Source of the DNA: Acidimicrobiia bacterium
GTDB taxonomy: Bacteria; Actinomycetota; Acidimicrobiia; Acidimicrobiales; Bin134
Assembly (NCBI GenBank): GCA_022819825.1
Contig: JAJEGM010000015.1
Location: 48,915-112,914 of the forward strand
Length of the DNA stretch: 64,000 nucleotides
Direction of reading: 5' to 3'
The first letter of the stretch is position 1. Each line of letters opens with the position of its first letter. Below are positions 36,265 through 43,695 of the stretch, one piece after another. Made by a program: the position numbers and the translations under genes. The notes beneath the pieces are model-generated. The model saw only the letters and a program-made list of their open reading frames with translations, made no database searches and was not told the DNA's origin.

Positions 36265-37125
36265 ATGAACACGTTCAAGACATTTCTGCTTCTGGTGCTG
36301 ATGGCGGCGCTGTTCGTGGCCGTCGGCGGACTGCTGGGCGGCAGCGGCGGACTGGCCATCGGCATTGTGATTGCGGTGATCGTGGTGGGCGGGTCGTACT
36401 GGTTCAGCGACAAGCTGGCCATCGCCTCAGCCCGGGCCGTACCGGTCACCTCCGCGCAACTCCCCCAGTATCACGCCATCATGGAAGAGCTCACCACAAA
36501 AGCCCAGATTCCGATGCCCAAGCTGTACGTGAGCCCCAATCCCCAGCCCAACGCCTTCGCCACCGGCCGCAACCCCAAGCACGCCGCGGTGGCCATCACC
36601 GAGGGACTCATCAACCACTTGAGTTGGGACGAGATCCGGGGAGTGCTGGCCCACGAGCTGGCCCATATTCGCAATCGGGATATCCTCATCGGCTCAGTGG
36701 CCGCGGCAATCGCCATGGCCATCACCTTCGCGTCGCGCATCGCGGTGTGGGGCATGATCTTCTTCGGCGGCCGAGGCCGCGACAACGGCCCTGGGGAACT
36801 GGTCGGAGTCATCCTGGCCGCCATCTTGGCCCCCATCGCCGCCAGCCTTCTTCAGATGGCCATCAGCCGCACCCGGGAGTACCAAGCCGACGCCTCCGCC
36901 GCCCGGCTCATCGGCGACGGCGAGCCCCTGGCCCGAGCGCTGGAGAAGCTCAATGCCGCCTCCCAGCGCATCCCGGTCAACGTCCCGGCGGAGCAGGCAT
37001 CGCACTACATCGTCAATCCCCTCACCGGCCGGACCAACTTCCGCAGCCTGTTCAGCACCCACCCCCCCGCCGAGGAGCGCATCCGCCGCCTCCGCGCCGG
37101 CGAGTGGGTACCCCAGGCGTACTAA
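36265..37125 (+). CDS. htpX: Membrane zinc metalloprotease HtpX
   Basis: Quality-control protease of the inner membrane, degrading misfolded membrane proteins. [10 protein letters not shown] near residue 127 is the zinc site, the third ligand Glu being in REYQADASA near 205. Two N-terminal helices and two after the active site. The start is ATG 36265, 12 bases after the AAGAGGAG site at 36245-36252. GTG 36253 touches that site and is less likely. About 286 residues. Stands alone between the importer and an AT-rich hairpin region. Confidence 0.9.
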   Translation: MNTFKTFLLLVLMAALFVAVGGLLGGSGGLAIGIVIAVIVVGGSYWFSDKLAIASARAVPVTSAQLPQYHAIMEELTTKAQIPMPKLYVSPNPQPNAFATGRNPKHAAVAITEGLINHLSWDEIRGVLAHELAHIRNRDILIGSVAAAIAMAITFASRIAVWGMIFFGGRGRDNGPGELVGVILAAILAPIAASLLQMAISRTREYQADASAARLIGDGEPLARALEKLNAASQRIPVNVPAEQASHYIVNPLTGRTNFRSLFSTHPPAEERIRRLRAGEWVPQAY

Positions 37126-37177
37126 GCCACCTCCATCCCTCAGAAAAACCCTAAAAAATCAGGCCGACGGCGTTTCG

Positions 37178-37211
37178 TTAGGATTTTAGGGGCATAAAAT
37201 CCTAAATTTTT
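37178..37211 (+). terminator. AT-rich hairpin with T-run downstream of htpX
   Basis: Perfect 11-bp arms TTAGGATTTTA (37178-37188) and TAAAATCCTAA (37195-37205) with a six-base loop GGGGCA, then ATTTTT to 37211. This fits an intrinsic terminator for htpX on the plus strand. A related hairpin follows 15 bases later. Confidence 0.65.
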
Positions 37212-37226
37212 GAGCACATCGGTGTG

Positions 37227-37258
37227 ATTTAGGGTTTTAGGGCCATAAAACCCTAAAT
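37227..37258. terminator. Second AT-rich hairpin, sibling of the first
   Basis: Perfect 13-bp arms ATTTAGGGTTTTA (37227-37239) and TAAAACCCTAAAT (37246-37258), loop GGGCCA. Arms and loop closely match the first hairpin. A further partial copy (AAACCCTAAAAAA near 37146) could pair with the 5' arms. No clear T-run follows. Either tandem terminators, or a small repeat family. Confidence 0.6.
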
Positions 37259-37310
37259 GGCCGGTTACAGCTCCCAGCAGGCTATCGTTGGCACCGGAAG
37301 GAACGGATCG

Positions 37311-37502
37311 ATGACAAGCGTCGAAGCAAACCTGATGTCCGCTGAGGAACATTGGGAGATGTTCGACAATGCTGCGCGCCGCCATCTAGACATGAGTGGT
37401 TCGGAATTCGCGCTCCGCTGGGACAGAGGCGAGTACTTCGACAGGGACGAGCCGTGGGTGATGTACGTCGCTGGCTTGCGGCCGGATGGCTGGGCGCGCT
37501 GA
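37311..37502 (+). CDS. Small protein of cassette A (unrecognised)
   Basis: 63 residues. ATG 37311 has GGAAGGAA at 37296-37303, seven bases upstream. Frames from ATG 37257 lack one. The helical N-terminus (EANLMSAEEHWEMFDNAARRHL) is followed by DMSGSEFALRWDRGEY and a short hydrophobic VMYVAGL end. The C-terminal part resembles that of the small protein at 38662-38850 (SEFxxxxxxGxF/Y, then a V-x-GL end). It overlaps the larger gene by 17 bases, so the two are co-translated. Size and order suggest an antitoxin or immunity role. This is inference. Confidence 0.65.
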   Translation: MTSVEANLMSAEEHWEMFDNAARRHLDMSGSEFALRWDRGEYFDRDEPWVMYVAGLRPDGWAR

Positions 37503-38046
37503 GAAAGAGGCGTTTGGCAACTTCCGAGACATGGTCCAAGAGGCCGTCTCATGCTTCGCCACCGCCCGTGTAATCGGAAGCACGAAGGAGCTCGATGAGC
37601 GGGGAACCCTCACAGCGAACTCCGGGGCGGAAGTGCCACTTACGTCTGCTGAGCAACCCATTGCCATAGCCTTCTTCATCCACTACACGATTCGCCAGAT
37701 CAACGGTCAGTGCAAAGTCTCCACCGATGGCTATGTCCACAATGTGCTGCTGGACGGGGAGTTGGCGGTGGAGTTTCACTGGCACCCGAGTGAGGGCACC
37801 CGCGTCTGGTTTCCCCACGTACATCCGCGGTTCGCTGGTTCGGGTCGGGATCGAGGAAAAATGCACATCCCGACGGGAAGGATCCTTATCGAGGACGTCC
37901 TGGTATTCGCCCACGAGCGAGGTGCTCAACCTAGAAATACAGACTGGAAGGAGATTGTGACTCGGAACAAGGAGCGAGTTGCCAAAGAACTGACGTGGGG
38001 AACCCCCTCCACGCTGATATACAACCCTCAGCATGAAGACCTGTAG
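37486..38046 (+). CDS. Large protein of cassette A (unrecognised)
   Basis: 186 residues, no signal peptide or membrane segment. The central part is His-rich: VEFHWHP near residue 97, WFPHVHPRF near 108 and MHIPTGRILIEDVLVFAHE near 125, then NTDWKEIVTRNKERVAKEL. The order H-x-H, HIPxG, ED, DW+ recurs in the large gene at 38869-39549. The H-rich pattern recalls TumE (DUF6516)-like toxins in layout, but I cannot assign it. Overlaps its small partner, the usual sign of a two-gene module. Confidence 0.65.
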   Translation: MAGRAEKEAFGNFRDMVQEAVSCFATARVIGSTKELDERGTLTANSGAEVPLTSAEQPIAIAFFIHYTIRQINGQCKVSTDGYVHNVLLDGELAVEFHWHPSEGTRVWFPHVHPRFAGSGRDRGKMHIPTGRILIEDVLVFAHERGAQPRNTDWKEIVTRNKERVAKELTWGTPSTLIYNPQHEDL

Positions 38047-38057
38047 ATTCCGTCCAG

Positions 38058-38546
38058 TCAGTCCCGGAAATTCCCGAACTGCAAGGGGATGGCGAAGTCG
38101 GCTTCTTTGAGGGCGGCGATCACCTCTTGGAGCATGTCCCGCTTCTTACCGCTCACCCGCAGCTGACCCCCCTGGGTCTGCGATGAGACCCCCTTCATGC
38201 CCAAGTTCTTGATGAACTTGTTCAGCTCCCGGGCCTTGTCGGCTGAGATGCCTGCGGCCAGCGCGGCATCCTGGCGAACGGTCCCCCCGGCGGCATCAGT
38301 GACCGCCCCGTAGGTCACTCCTTTCAGCGACACCTTGCGCCGCACCAGCTTCTCCTCCAGCACCTGACGGGCCGCCGCCAGTCGGTCCTCATTGGACGAC
38401 CGCAGCGTGATGATCCCATCGCCCAGCGCCACCTCGCTGCCGGTGTTCTTGAAGTCATAGCGGCTGTGGATCTCCCTCGCGGCCTGATCCACCGCATTGC
38501 GAACTTCTTGCATGTCCAGCTCAGAAGAAACATCAAACGTAGGCAT
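38058..38546 (-). CDS. YajQ family nucleotide-binding protein
   Basis: 162 residues. The N-terminal PTFDVSSELDMQEVRNAVDQA and the repeated ferredoxin-like folds (IITLRSSNEDRLAAARQVLEE, KKRDMLQEVIAALKEADF) mark the YajQ family, members of which bind cyclic di-GMP in some bacteria and RNA or tRNA in others. ATG 38546 is the normal family start. The GTG three bases upstream is less likely. Lies between the two unknown cassettes on the opposite strand, convergent with cassette A and divergent from B. Confidence 0.9.
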   Translation of the reverse strand: MPTFDVSSELDMQEVRNAVDQAAREIHSRYDFKNTGSEVALGDGIITLRSSNEDRLAAARQVLEEKLVRRKVSLKGVTYGAVTDAAGGTVRQDAALAAGISADKARELNKFIKNLGMKGVSSQTQGGQLRVSGKKRDMLQEVIAALKEADFAIPLQFGNFRD

Positions 38547-38602
38547 CACCCGAACCTACCGCACCACCTGCTGTGATATTCATGCCAACACAGGGCGACA
38601 AC

Positions 38603-38632
38603 CTGAGAAACTGTCACCTAATCCCGTATTAT
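38603..38632 (+). promoter_or_regulatory. Candidate promoter for cassette B
   Basis: TATTAT at 38627-38632 fits a -10 box, with CTGAGA at 38603-38608 as a weak -35 at 18 bases. The first gene of cassette B starts 30 bases on, after GAGGGAG. Based on resemblance only. Confidence 0.4.
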
Positions 38633-38661
38633 GTTCTCATAGCGTTGCGAGGGAGCTGGCC

Positions 38662-38850
38662 ATGATGTCTATGCCTGAAACTGAGGTGCATCACATCACC
38701 GACGAGGAGCTTGATGTGTTGATCGAGGCGACTCTGCAAGACGCTGGGGTAGAACTGGAAGAGCTGCGGCGCCAAGCCCAACTCGGCAGGTTCGAGTCGG
38801 AGAAGCTTCGGCGGACATGGTTCTCGGTCGTGGGTCTCGGCCGCGGCTAG
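38662..38850 (+). CDS. Small protein of cassette B (unrecognised)
   Basis: 62 residues, acidic N-terminal half (ETEVHHITDEELDVLIEATLQDAGV), then ELEELRRQAQLGRFESEKLRRTWFSVVGLG. ATG 38662 has GAGGGAG at 38649-38655. The C-terminal half matches the small protein of cassette A in its order of features (ExLRR/EFALR, G-R-F/G-E-Y, basic residue, V-x-GL end). 18 bases before its large partner. Function unknown. Confidence 0.65.
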   Translation: MMSMPETEVHHITDEELDVLIEATLQDAGVELEELRRQAQLGRFESEKLRRTWFSVVGLGRG

Positions 38851-38868
38851 TTATCGTCGATTCTAGAA

Positions 38869-39549
38869 ATGGCAGAAAGCCTTGAAAAACAGGCGCGCCG
38901 TTTTGCCGACGATATTTCAGATCTGCTCAACAGGACCGTCACGGACGGTATCCGCGTCTCGTCTCTGAAGACCGCCGACGGATACGGCATCATCGGAGTA
39001 GGGGTCTCAAAGAACCGCTCAACCTCACTGCCGATCCCGATTACTCCCGCGAAGAAAGACGCTGTGGTCTTCCTCTACCTGCTGCACTCATATGAGCCCG
39101 ACCCCGAGGGCGTCTACCTGACCATGACGCAGAGCACCATGAGCCTCTACACATCGCCATCGATGGAGGACGACCAACTGATCGTCGGCATTGACTACGC
39201 CCGGAACCCCGGCAATCAGTTCCCAGGAGCGCACCTTCACGTAGCTGGCCTGCGAGACGATCTAGATGCCGTCTACCTGGGTGATGAGCGCAAAACCCGC
39301 AAGCTCCGCGACCTCCATATTCCGGTAGGAGGCAAGCGCTTTCGACCCAGTCTCGAAGACCTCGTGGAGTTCATGGTCACAGAAGAGATGGTCGACCCAC
39401 GGCCTGACTGGAAACAAGTGGTCAAAGAACACAGAGCGCGGTGGGAAGCCATCCAGCTGAAAGCAGCAGTGCGCCGAAATCAAGAAGACGCCGCTGCTGC
39501 CCTGCGTGAAGCTGGCTGGGATGTAATCGCACCTGACTTCGAAACATAG
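38869..39549 (+). CDS. Large protein of cassette B (unrecognised)
   Basis: 226 residues, cytoplasmic. Central hydrophobic strands (AVVFLYLLHSY, LYTSPS), then GAHLHVAGLRDDL near residue 125, DLHIPVGGKRFRPSLEDLVEFM near 147, and PDWKQVVKEHRARWEAI near 180. The last three blocks align in order with the large protein of cassette A (PHVHPRF, MHIPTGR...IEDVLVF, DWKEIVTRNKER). An extra C-terminal 40 residues are charged and helical. A conserved bicistronic family of unknown role is likely. Confidence 0.65.
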   Translation: MAESLEKQARRFADDISDLLNRTVTDGIRVSSLKTADGYGIIGVGVSKNRSTSLPIPITPAKKDAVVFLYLLHSYEPDPEGVYLTMTQSTMSLYTSPSMEDDQLIVGIDYARNPGNQFPGAHLHVAGLRDDLDAVYLGDERKTRKLRDLHIPVGGKRFRPSLEDLVEFMVTEEMVDPRPDWKQVVKEHRARWEAIQLKAAVRRNQEDAAAALREAGWDVIAPDFET

Positions 39550-39671
39550 AGCCTTGTCACAGAGGGTCGTTGCAATGCGACTGCCCAGATCAACTAGTGA
39601 TGGACATTCGGCAGCGCTCCCGAATTCGAGTGGGGAAGTCAACATGCGGGCCGGTAGTGTGGTTCCTCGTT

Positions 39672-39753
39672 GGGTCGGTGCCCGAGCGGCCAAAGGGAAC
39701 GGGCTGTAAACCCGTCGGCATAGCCTTCGGAGGTTCAAATCCTCCCCGGCCCA
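39672..39753 (+). tRNA. tRNA-Tyr (GTA)
   Basis: 82-base cloverleaf with a long variable arm. Acceptor 39672-39678 pairs with 39746-39752, anticodon stem ACGGG/CCCGT, anticodon GTA at 39706-39708, T arm GGAGG-TTCAAAT-CCTCC. The long arm and anticodon fit tyrosine. CCA is not encoded (ACAC follows). Confidence 0.95.
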
Positions 39754-39777
39754 CACAGCAGAAAATTACCCAGCCCG

Positions 39778-40356
39778 CTAATGGGTGCCTCTGGGTCTGA
39801 GTTCCACGAATCGAGCCCATGCATCCGGATCGCCTGCTAGTTCAGCCAGGGCGATATCCCTTTCAACCAGTGCTTGTTGAAGATCCAGGCTCTGCGTCTG
39901 ATCGTGAGGCATTCGCGATGCAACCGCCGCTGCTGCGAGCTCAGTCAGGGGCTTACCAATCGCCTGTCGATAGTTGAAGCCGATGAGCTGCATGATCGTC
40001 AATGTCTCGGCCGCAAGAATCGACTCGAGCGCATCCAGCACCTGTGGCTCAAGCACTTCCTGTCCTGACGCCTCCATCAGTTGCCGGATCAAGGGCAACA
40101 GGTTCTCGGTGATGAAGTTAACGTCTTCCGCTGACAGCCGTTGCGCAACCAGCTCGTCGTCGAAAGCCTGAGCGATCCGTACCAATTCGGACTTGTCAGC
40201 AAGCAGCTCATTGACGATGTCCTCTAGGGCCGCGATCGTCTCCTTGTCCCTCTTCCGCGCCTTCGCCGTAGAAATCCGATCCGCCACAGCGGCAGCGGCG
40301 TTTCGGACAGCAGCCTCTGATAACAAAGCACTTAGTTCCTGAAGAGCCGGATCCAT
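39778..40356 (-). CDS. Conserved helical protein, unrecognised
   Basis: 192 residues, almost wholly alpha-helical and acidic: ELSALLSEAAVRNAAAAVADRI, KARKRDKETIAALEDIVNELLADKSELVRIAQAFDDELVAQ, then two more helices (LLPLIRQLMEASGQ, LDLQQALVERDIALAELAG). No signal peptide, no catalytic motif. The stop at 39778-39780 lies 24 bases from tRNA-Tyr. I do not know the family. A coiled-coil adaptor or phage-resistance component would fit equally well. Confidence 0.6.
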   Translation of the reverse strand: MDPALQELSALLSEAAVRNAAAAVADRISTAKARKRDKETIAALEDIVNELLADKSELVRIAQAFDDELVAQRLSAEDVNFITENLLPLIRQLMEASGQEVLEPQVLDALESILAAETLTIMQLIGFNYRQAIGKPLTELAAAAVASRMPHDQTQSLDLQQALVERDIALAELAGDPDAWARFVELRPRGTH

Positions 40357-40585
40357 GCCTTGAGACTACGCCGCTCAGCAACACTTCAATGTAACTAAGT
40401 GCTAGCAACTAGCCGGGGCCTCCGGAAGCACCTACAGCGATCAGGACAAGGGGACATCCAGACCCTCCGGCCACACCAGGGCGGTTCACACCGCCAACCC
40501 CCAATGGCTGCGCGTGTCTACTTTTTTGCATTTTCTGATTATTTTCAAGGAGGATTGTGTCACTGAGGTCGGTATAATTTCATTT
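40357..40585. promoter_or_regulatory. Intergenic region with perfect -10 box before DUF222-HNH gene
   Basis: 229 bases. TATAAT at 40572-40577 lies only 8 bases before ATG 40586, which suggests a leaderless transcript. AAGGAGG at 40547-40553 is too far upstream of this ATG to serve it. Otherwise I see no further structure, apart from an AT-rich stretch at 40518-40580. Confidence 0.5.
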
Positions 40586-41821
40586 ATGGAATTTACGTTG
40601 AATCCCAGCACAAGCAGCGCTTATTCCAGTGTTGATGGGGGTTTCGAGTTTCCGGATTTCTCTGAGGCGGGCGCTTCGGAGCTGTTGGGGTTGATGGGAC
40701 AGGTTGATCTGCTGCGCCGCCGGGCTGAGGGGTATCTGATGGGGCTGGTTGTCCGATACGGCGAGCTGGAGGGGCCGGGTGCGGCTGCCACGGTGTGTCA
40801 CCAATTCGGCATCAGCGCCTACCGGGCCCGCCAACTGGCCAGGACGGCCCGGGATGTCGCGGCCATGCCCCAGATTCTTGGCGCGGTCCAGGATGGTCGC
40901 ATTTCGGCGGATCAGGCCGGGATGGTGTCCGAGTCGCACAAGCGCGCGCCGATGAGCGAACAAAACCAACAAGAGCTGTTGGACTTGGGCGGCTGGCAGG
41001 GCCATGACGAGTTCAAGAAGACTGTCGCCGCTCGCGAAGACCAGCGCCGCGCCGACGACGGGATGAGCCGGGCCGAGCGCCAGCGGGCCCGCCGATCCGC
41101 CAAGGTGTTCGACGGGGCCAGCGGCATGGTCGTTTTGCACGCCGAGCTCGACCAGGTGTCCGGTGACCGAGTCAAGGTCGCTCTCGGTGCCATGAATGCC
41201 AAGATGCTCGGCGACGACATCGCGTTCGACCCGATCCGCACCTTCAAACAACGCAACGCCGATGCGCTGGTGGCGCTCATCACCCAACAACCGGCCGACA
41301 AAGCCGAACCCGCAGCGGGCGGATCGGATTGCGGGATCCGCCCGCAGAAGACCGTGCTGGTGGTCTCTGCCGACTACGACGCCATCGAAGGACGACTGAA
41401 GAACGCAGGGCTCATCGACGGCACGCCGATCGACCTAGACGAGCTCCGCCGCATCGCCTGCGAAGCCGACATCATCCCCATGATCTTCGCCGCCGACGGG
41501 CAGCCCCTCTACGTGGGCAAGGCCCAAAGAGCGCCAACCAAAGCCCAAAAACTGGCCCTGTACAAAAGAGACGGGGGCTGTGTGGGCTGCGGCCTCAGGC
41601 CTCAGGTGTGCGACGCCCACCACATCCTGCCGTGGGACCAAAACGGGTCCACCGACATCACCAACCTGGTGCTGCTGTGCCCCCGCTGCCACAAAAAAGT
41701 CCACAAACACGGCCACACCATCGAACACGACACCGAAACCAGCCGATACCGCCTCCAACCCCCACCACGGCCCAGCCCCACAGCCCACCCGCCGCCCGGA
41801 GAACAACTAGCCGCCGCCTAG
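40586..41821 (+). CDS. DUF222 domain-containing HNH endonuclease (13E12-type)
   Basis: 411 residues. The first 250 belong to the DUF222 domain (LLGLMGQVDLLRRRAEGYLMGLV; TARDVAAMPQILGAVQDGRISADQA), and the end carries HNH: CVGCG, CDAHHILPWDQNGSTDITNLVLLC and CHKKVH, with paired Cys that bind zinc. Actinobacteria often carry many copies, some linked to mobile elements. ATG 40586 fits a leaderless mRNA with TATAAT just before it. Nuclease role is inferred from the family. Confidence 0.85.
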   Translation: MEFTLNPSTSSAYSSVDGGFEFPDFSEAGASELLGLMGQVDLLRRRAEGYLMGLVVRYGELEGPGAAATVCHQFGISAYRARQLARTARDVAAMPQILGAVQDGRISADQAGMVSESHKRAPMSEQNQQELLDLGGWQGHDEFKKTVAAREDQRRADDGMSRAERQRARRSAKVFDGASGMVVLHAELDQVSGDRVKVALGAMNAKMLGDDIAFDPIRTFKQRNADALVALITQQPADKAEPAAGGSDCGIRPQKTVLVVSADYDAIEGRLKNAGLIDGTPIDLDELRRIACEADIIPMIFAADGQPLYVGKAQRAPTKAQKLALYKRDGGCVGCGLRPQVCDAHHILPWDQNGSTDITNLVLLCPRCHKKVHKHGHTIEHDTETSRYRLQPPPRPSPTAHPPPGEQLAAA

Positions 41822-41843
41822 GAGACGCCTCCCTAAACGGGGC

Positions 41844-42365
41844 CTATGGCCCACTCCAGTCTTGCAGCATGAGCTGCATCACGGTTACGTCTATCCAGCG
41901 GCCGAATTTGCGGCCTATTTCGCGCTCGGTACCGGCTATTTCGAATCCAACGGAGCGGTGGACGGCGACCGATGCCTCGTTTCCCCCGGATATTCGGGCG
42001 ATCACGGTGTGGAACCCGTGGGTTTGGGCCAGTCCGATTATCTCCACCAAAAGCGCTCGGCCGATGCCTTTGCCGCGATGGTCCTGGTGGACATACACCG
42101 AGTTCTCCACCGTGGTGTTGTAGGCCGGTCGGGTATGGAAGGGCGACAGCGACGAGAAGCCCAGCACGGTGTCATCGTCGTCATCCGGCGTGGCCACCAG
42201 CACCGCGTGAACCCCGCTGCGGTCTTGCAGCCAGGTGCGCTGGGCAGCCACGGTTCGAGGCTCCAACTCGAAAATGCTGGTCCCGTTGAGGATCTCGTAG
42301 TTGATGATTTCGCGGATGCCTTCGGCATCAGCCAGCCGAGCCGCACGAATCGCCACCCGGCTCAC
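41844..42365 (-). CDS. GNAT N-acetyltransferase (phosphinothricin-acetyltransferase-like)
   Basis: 173 residues. IRAARLADAEGIREIINYEI at the start, NSVYVHQDHRGKGIGRALL as the acetyl-CoA loop (H-R-G-x-G-x-G/A), and SVAVHRSVGFEIAGTEREIGRKFGRWIDVTVMQL at the end, a layout typical of the Pat/YwnH group that acetylates small amino acids or antimetabolites. GTG 42365 is chosen because the frame further upstream runs through two tRNA genes. Substrate unknown. Confidence 0.82.
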   Translation of the reverse strand: MSRVAIRAARLADAEGIREIINYEILNGTSIFELEPRTVAAQRTWLQDRSGVHAVLVATPDDDDDTVLGFSSLSPFHTRPAYNTTVENSVYVHQDHRGKGIGRALLVEIIGLAQTHGFHTVIARISGGNEASVAVHRSVGFEIAGTEREIGRKFGRWIDVTVMQLMLQDWSGP

Positions 42366-42454
42366 CGTATCGCCTGCGGAGTCCCAAACCGGCTTTCCGC
42401 GGCATCTCGCAGGGTGGCAATATTGGCCCCGGACAGGGATAGAGTTCCCAGCCC

Positions 42455-42527
42455 GCCTCCTTAGCTCAGTCGGCAGAGCGTTTCCATGGTAAGGAAAAGG
42501 TCGAGAGTTCGATTCTCTCAGGAGGCT
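42455..42527 (+). tRNA. tRNA-Thr (GGT)
   Basis: 73 bases. Acceptor GCCTCCT/AGGAGGC, anticodon loop ATGGTAA with GGT at 42488-42490, T arm GAGAG-TTCGATT-CTCTC. Discriminator T. CCA not encoded. Followed by tRNA-Met as in other Actinobacteria. Confidence 0.94.
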
Positions 42528-42568
42528 CAGGGCCATTTGGGCGGCATCCAGCCGCTGAAGGGCCCCGG

Positions 42569-42642
42569 GGCGGCGTAGCTCAGTCGGTAAGAGCGCTCGA
42601 CTCATAATCGAGAGGTCGCCAGTTCGAGTCTGGCCGCCGCTA
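42569..42642 (+). tRNA. tRNA-Met (CAT)
   Basis: 74 bases. Acceptor GGCGGCG pairs with CGCCGCT (last pair G-U), anticodon CAT at 42603-42605, T arm GCCAG/CTGGC. CCA follows at 42643-42645. A CAT anticodon could also be Ile (modified), but the tRNA-Thr/Met arrangement favours elongator Met. Confidence 0.9.
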
Positions 42643-42736
42643 CCACCCACCCTTTCGCCCCGCTGCGGGCCAGCGATAGGGTGGCTCCATCGAACCCGCA
42701 ACATCTCGCGAGCACGTCCCCGACGACGCCGAACTG

Positions 42737-43321
42737 GTGGAAGCCGCCCGCCGAGGCGACCGCGACGCGTTCAACGAGCTGGTCCGGGCCACCTACCGAG
42801 ACATCTACGCTTTGGCCTATCGGCTCACCGGCAACCGGGAGGACGCGGGCGATGTGGTGCAAGACGCCTATGTCCGGGCCTACCGGGCGATTCGCCGCTT
42901 CCGGGGCGACTCCAGTTTCTCCACCTGGATGTACCGCATTACCAGCAACTGCGCGTCCACCCATTTGAGCCGCCGAACCCGCCAGCGCACCGAGGAACTG
43001 AGCGAAGACGTCCCCATCGTCGATCTGCGGCCCGAGCAGGATCCGAGCCTGCGAGCCGAGGCCGCCGTCCTGCGCCACCACATCGACCGAGCGATACGGG
43101 CGCTGCCCGAGCGGTTGCGCCAGGTGGTGGTGCTGCGTGATCTGCACGACCTCTCTCACAGTGAGATCGCCGCCGAGTTGGGCATCACCACCTCTGCGGC
43201 CAAGGTCCGACTCCATCGGGCCCGTCAGCGGCTTCGTACCGTGTTGCAACGCACAACTGAGTTCGGCGCCGACCAAGCCGCACTTCCGGACCAAGGACAC
43301 CAAGACGAGGCGGCCTCATGA
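42737..43321 (+). CDS. ECF-type RNA polymerase sigma factor
   Basis: 194 residues. Region 2: AFNELVRATYRDIYALAYRLTGNREDAGDVVQDAYVRAYRAI (motifs DAYVRAYRAI, TGNREDAGDVVQ) and FSTWMYRI. Region 4: ALPERLRQVVVLRDLHDLSHSEIAAELGI with AAKVRLHRARQRL as the DNA-recognition helix. GTG 42737 is the first in-frame start, and a few conserved residues upstream (AEL) suggest the true start may be a less usual codon. Coupled to a 61-residue membrane-like protein by ATGA, in the place where an anti-sigma factor would be expected. Confidence 0.88.
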   Translation: MEAARRGDRDAFNELVRATYRDIYALAYRLTGNREDAGDVVQDAYVRAYRAIRRFRGDSSFSTWMYRITSNCASTHLSRRTRQRTEELSEDVPIVDLRPEQDPSLRAEAAVLRHHIDRAIRALPERLRQVVVLRDLHDLSHSEIAAELGITTSAAKVRLHRARQRLRTVLQRTTEFGADQAALPDQGHQDEAAS

Positions 43322-43503
43322 TCAATGACGCCACCCGGTCATTCGACCACCGTCCCCCAGCCGAGACGCCCCCCACCCTGGTGTGGGAGGTCATGGCCCG
43401 GCTCGACCAATACGACCGGCGCCGACAGCTCATCCGGCGCTTCCTGGCCGCCACCACCCTGGCGGTTATCACCGTCCTCTTCCGCCGTCGAGTCCGCCGA
43501 TAG
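43318..43503 (+). CDS. Small membrane-like protein downstream of the ECF sigma factor
   Basis: 61 residues. N-terminal soluble part (DATRSFDHRPPAETPPTLVWEVMARL), then RRQLIRRFLAATTLAVITVLFRRRVRR, a short hydrophobic segment flanked by arginines. ATG 43318 overlaps the sigma stop. Too short for a regular anti-sigma domain. It could be a minimal membrane-held anti-sigma factor or a remnant of one. Function unknown. Confidence 0.55.
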   Translation: MINDATRSFDHRPPAETPPTLVWEVMARLDQYDRRRQLIRRFLAATTLAVITVLFRRRVRR

Positions 43504-43577
43504 TCATCCGGCCCCCTGATTTCGTATTGGGATGGCCCCGGCTGGCGCTGTAGCCTTGTCTTGCCCCTAACGAACGA

Positions 43578-43650
43578 AGGGCAGTGGCTCAATTGGTAGA
43601 GCACCGGTCTCCAAAACCGGCGGTTGGGGGTTCGAGTCCCTCCTGCCCTG
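43578..43650 (+). tRNA. tRNA-Trp (CCA)
   Basis: 73 bases. Acceptor AGGGCAG/CTGCCCT, anticodon stem CCGGT/ACCGG with CCA at 43611-43613, T arm GGGGG-TTCGAGT-CCCTC. Lies 45 bases before secE, the usual actinobacterial order. Confidence 0.95.
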
Positions 43651-43695
43651 CGCAAACAAGCCCGTCTCCCTAGTGCCGGGTGCACTGGAGTCAGC

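Noticed and set aside
37143..37258. TTTAGGG/CCCTAAA motif like plant telomere repeat
   Set aside because: It is part of two short hairpins, not a tandem telomere array, and the context is bacterial.
40557..40577. A GTG after the AAGGAGG that would open a six-codon peptide (VSLRSV)
   Set aside because: Very short and overlapping the TATAAT box. No sign of selection. Kept only as a remark.
42569..42642. Reading the CAT tRNA as tRNA-Ile2 or initiator
   Set aside because: Acceptor begins with a G-U pair rather than the initiator mismatch, and the tRNA-Thr/tRNA-Met neighbourhood favours elongator Met. Ile cannot be fully excluded without identity elements analysis.
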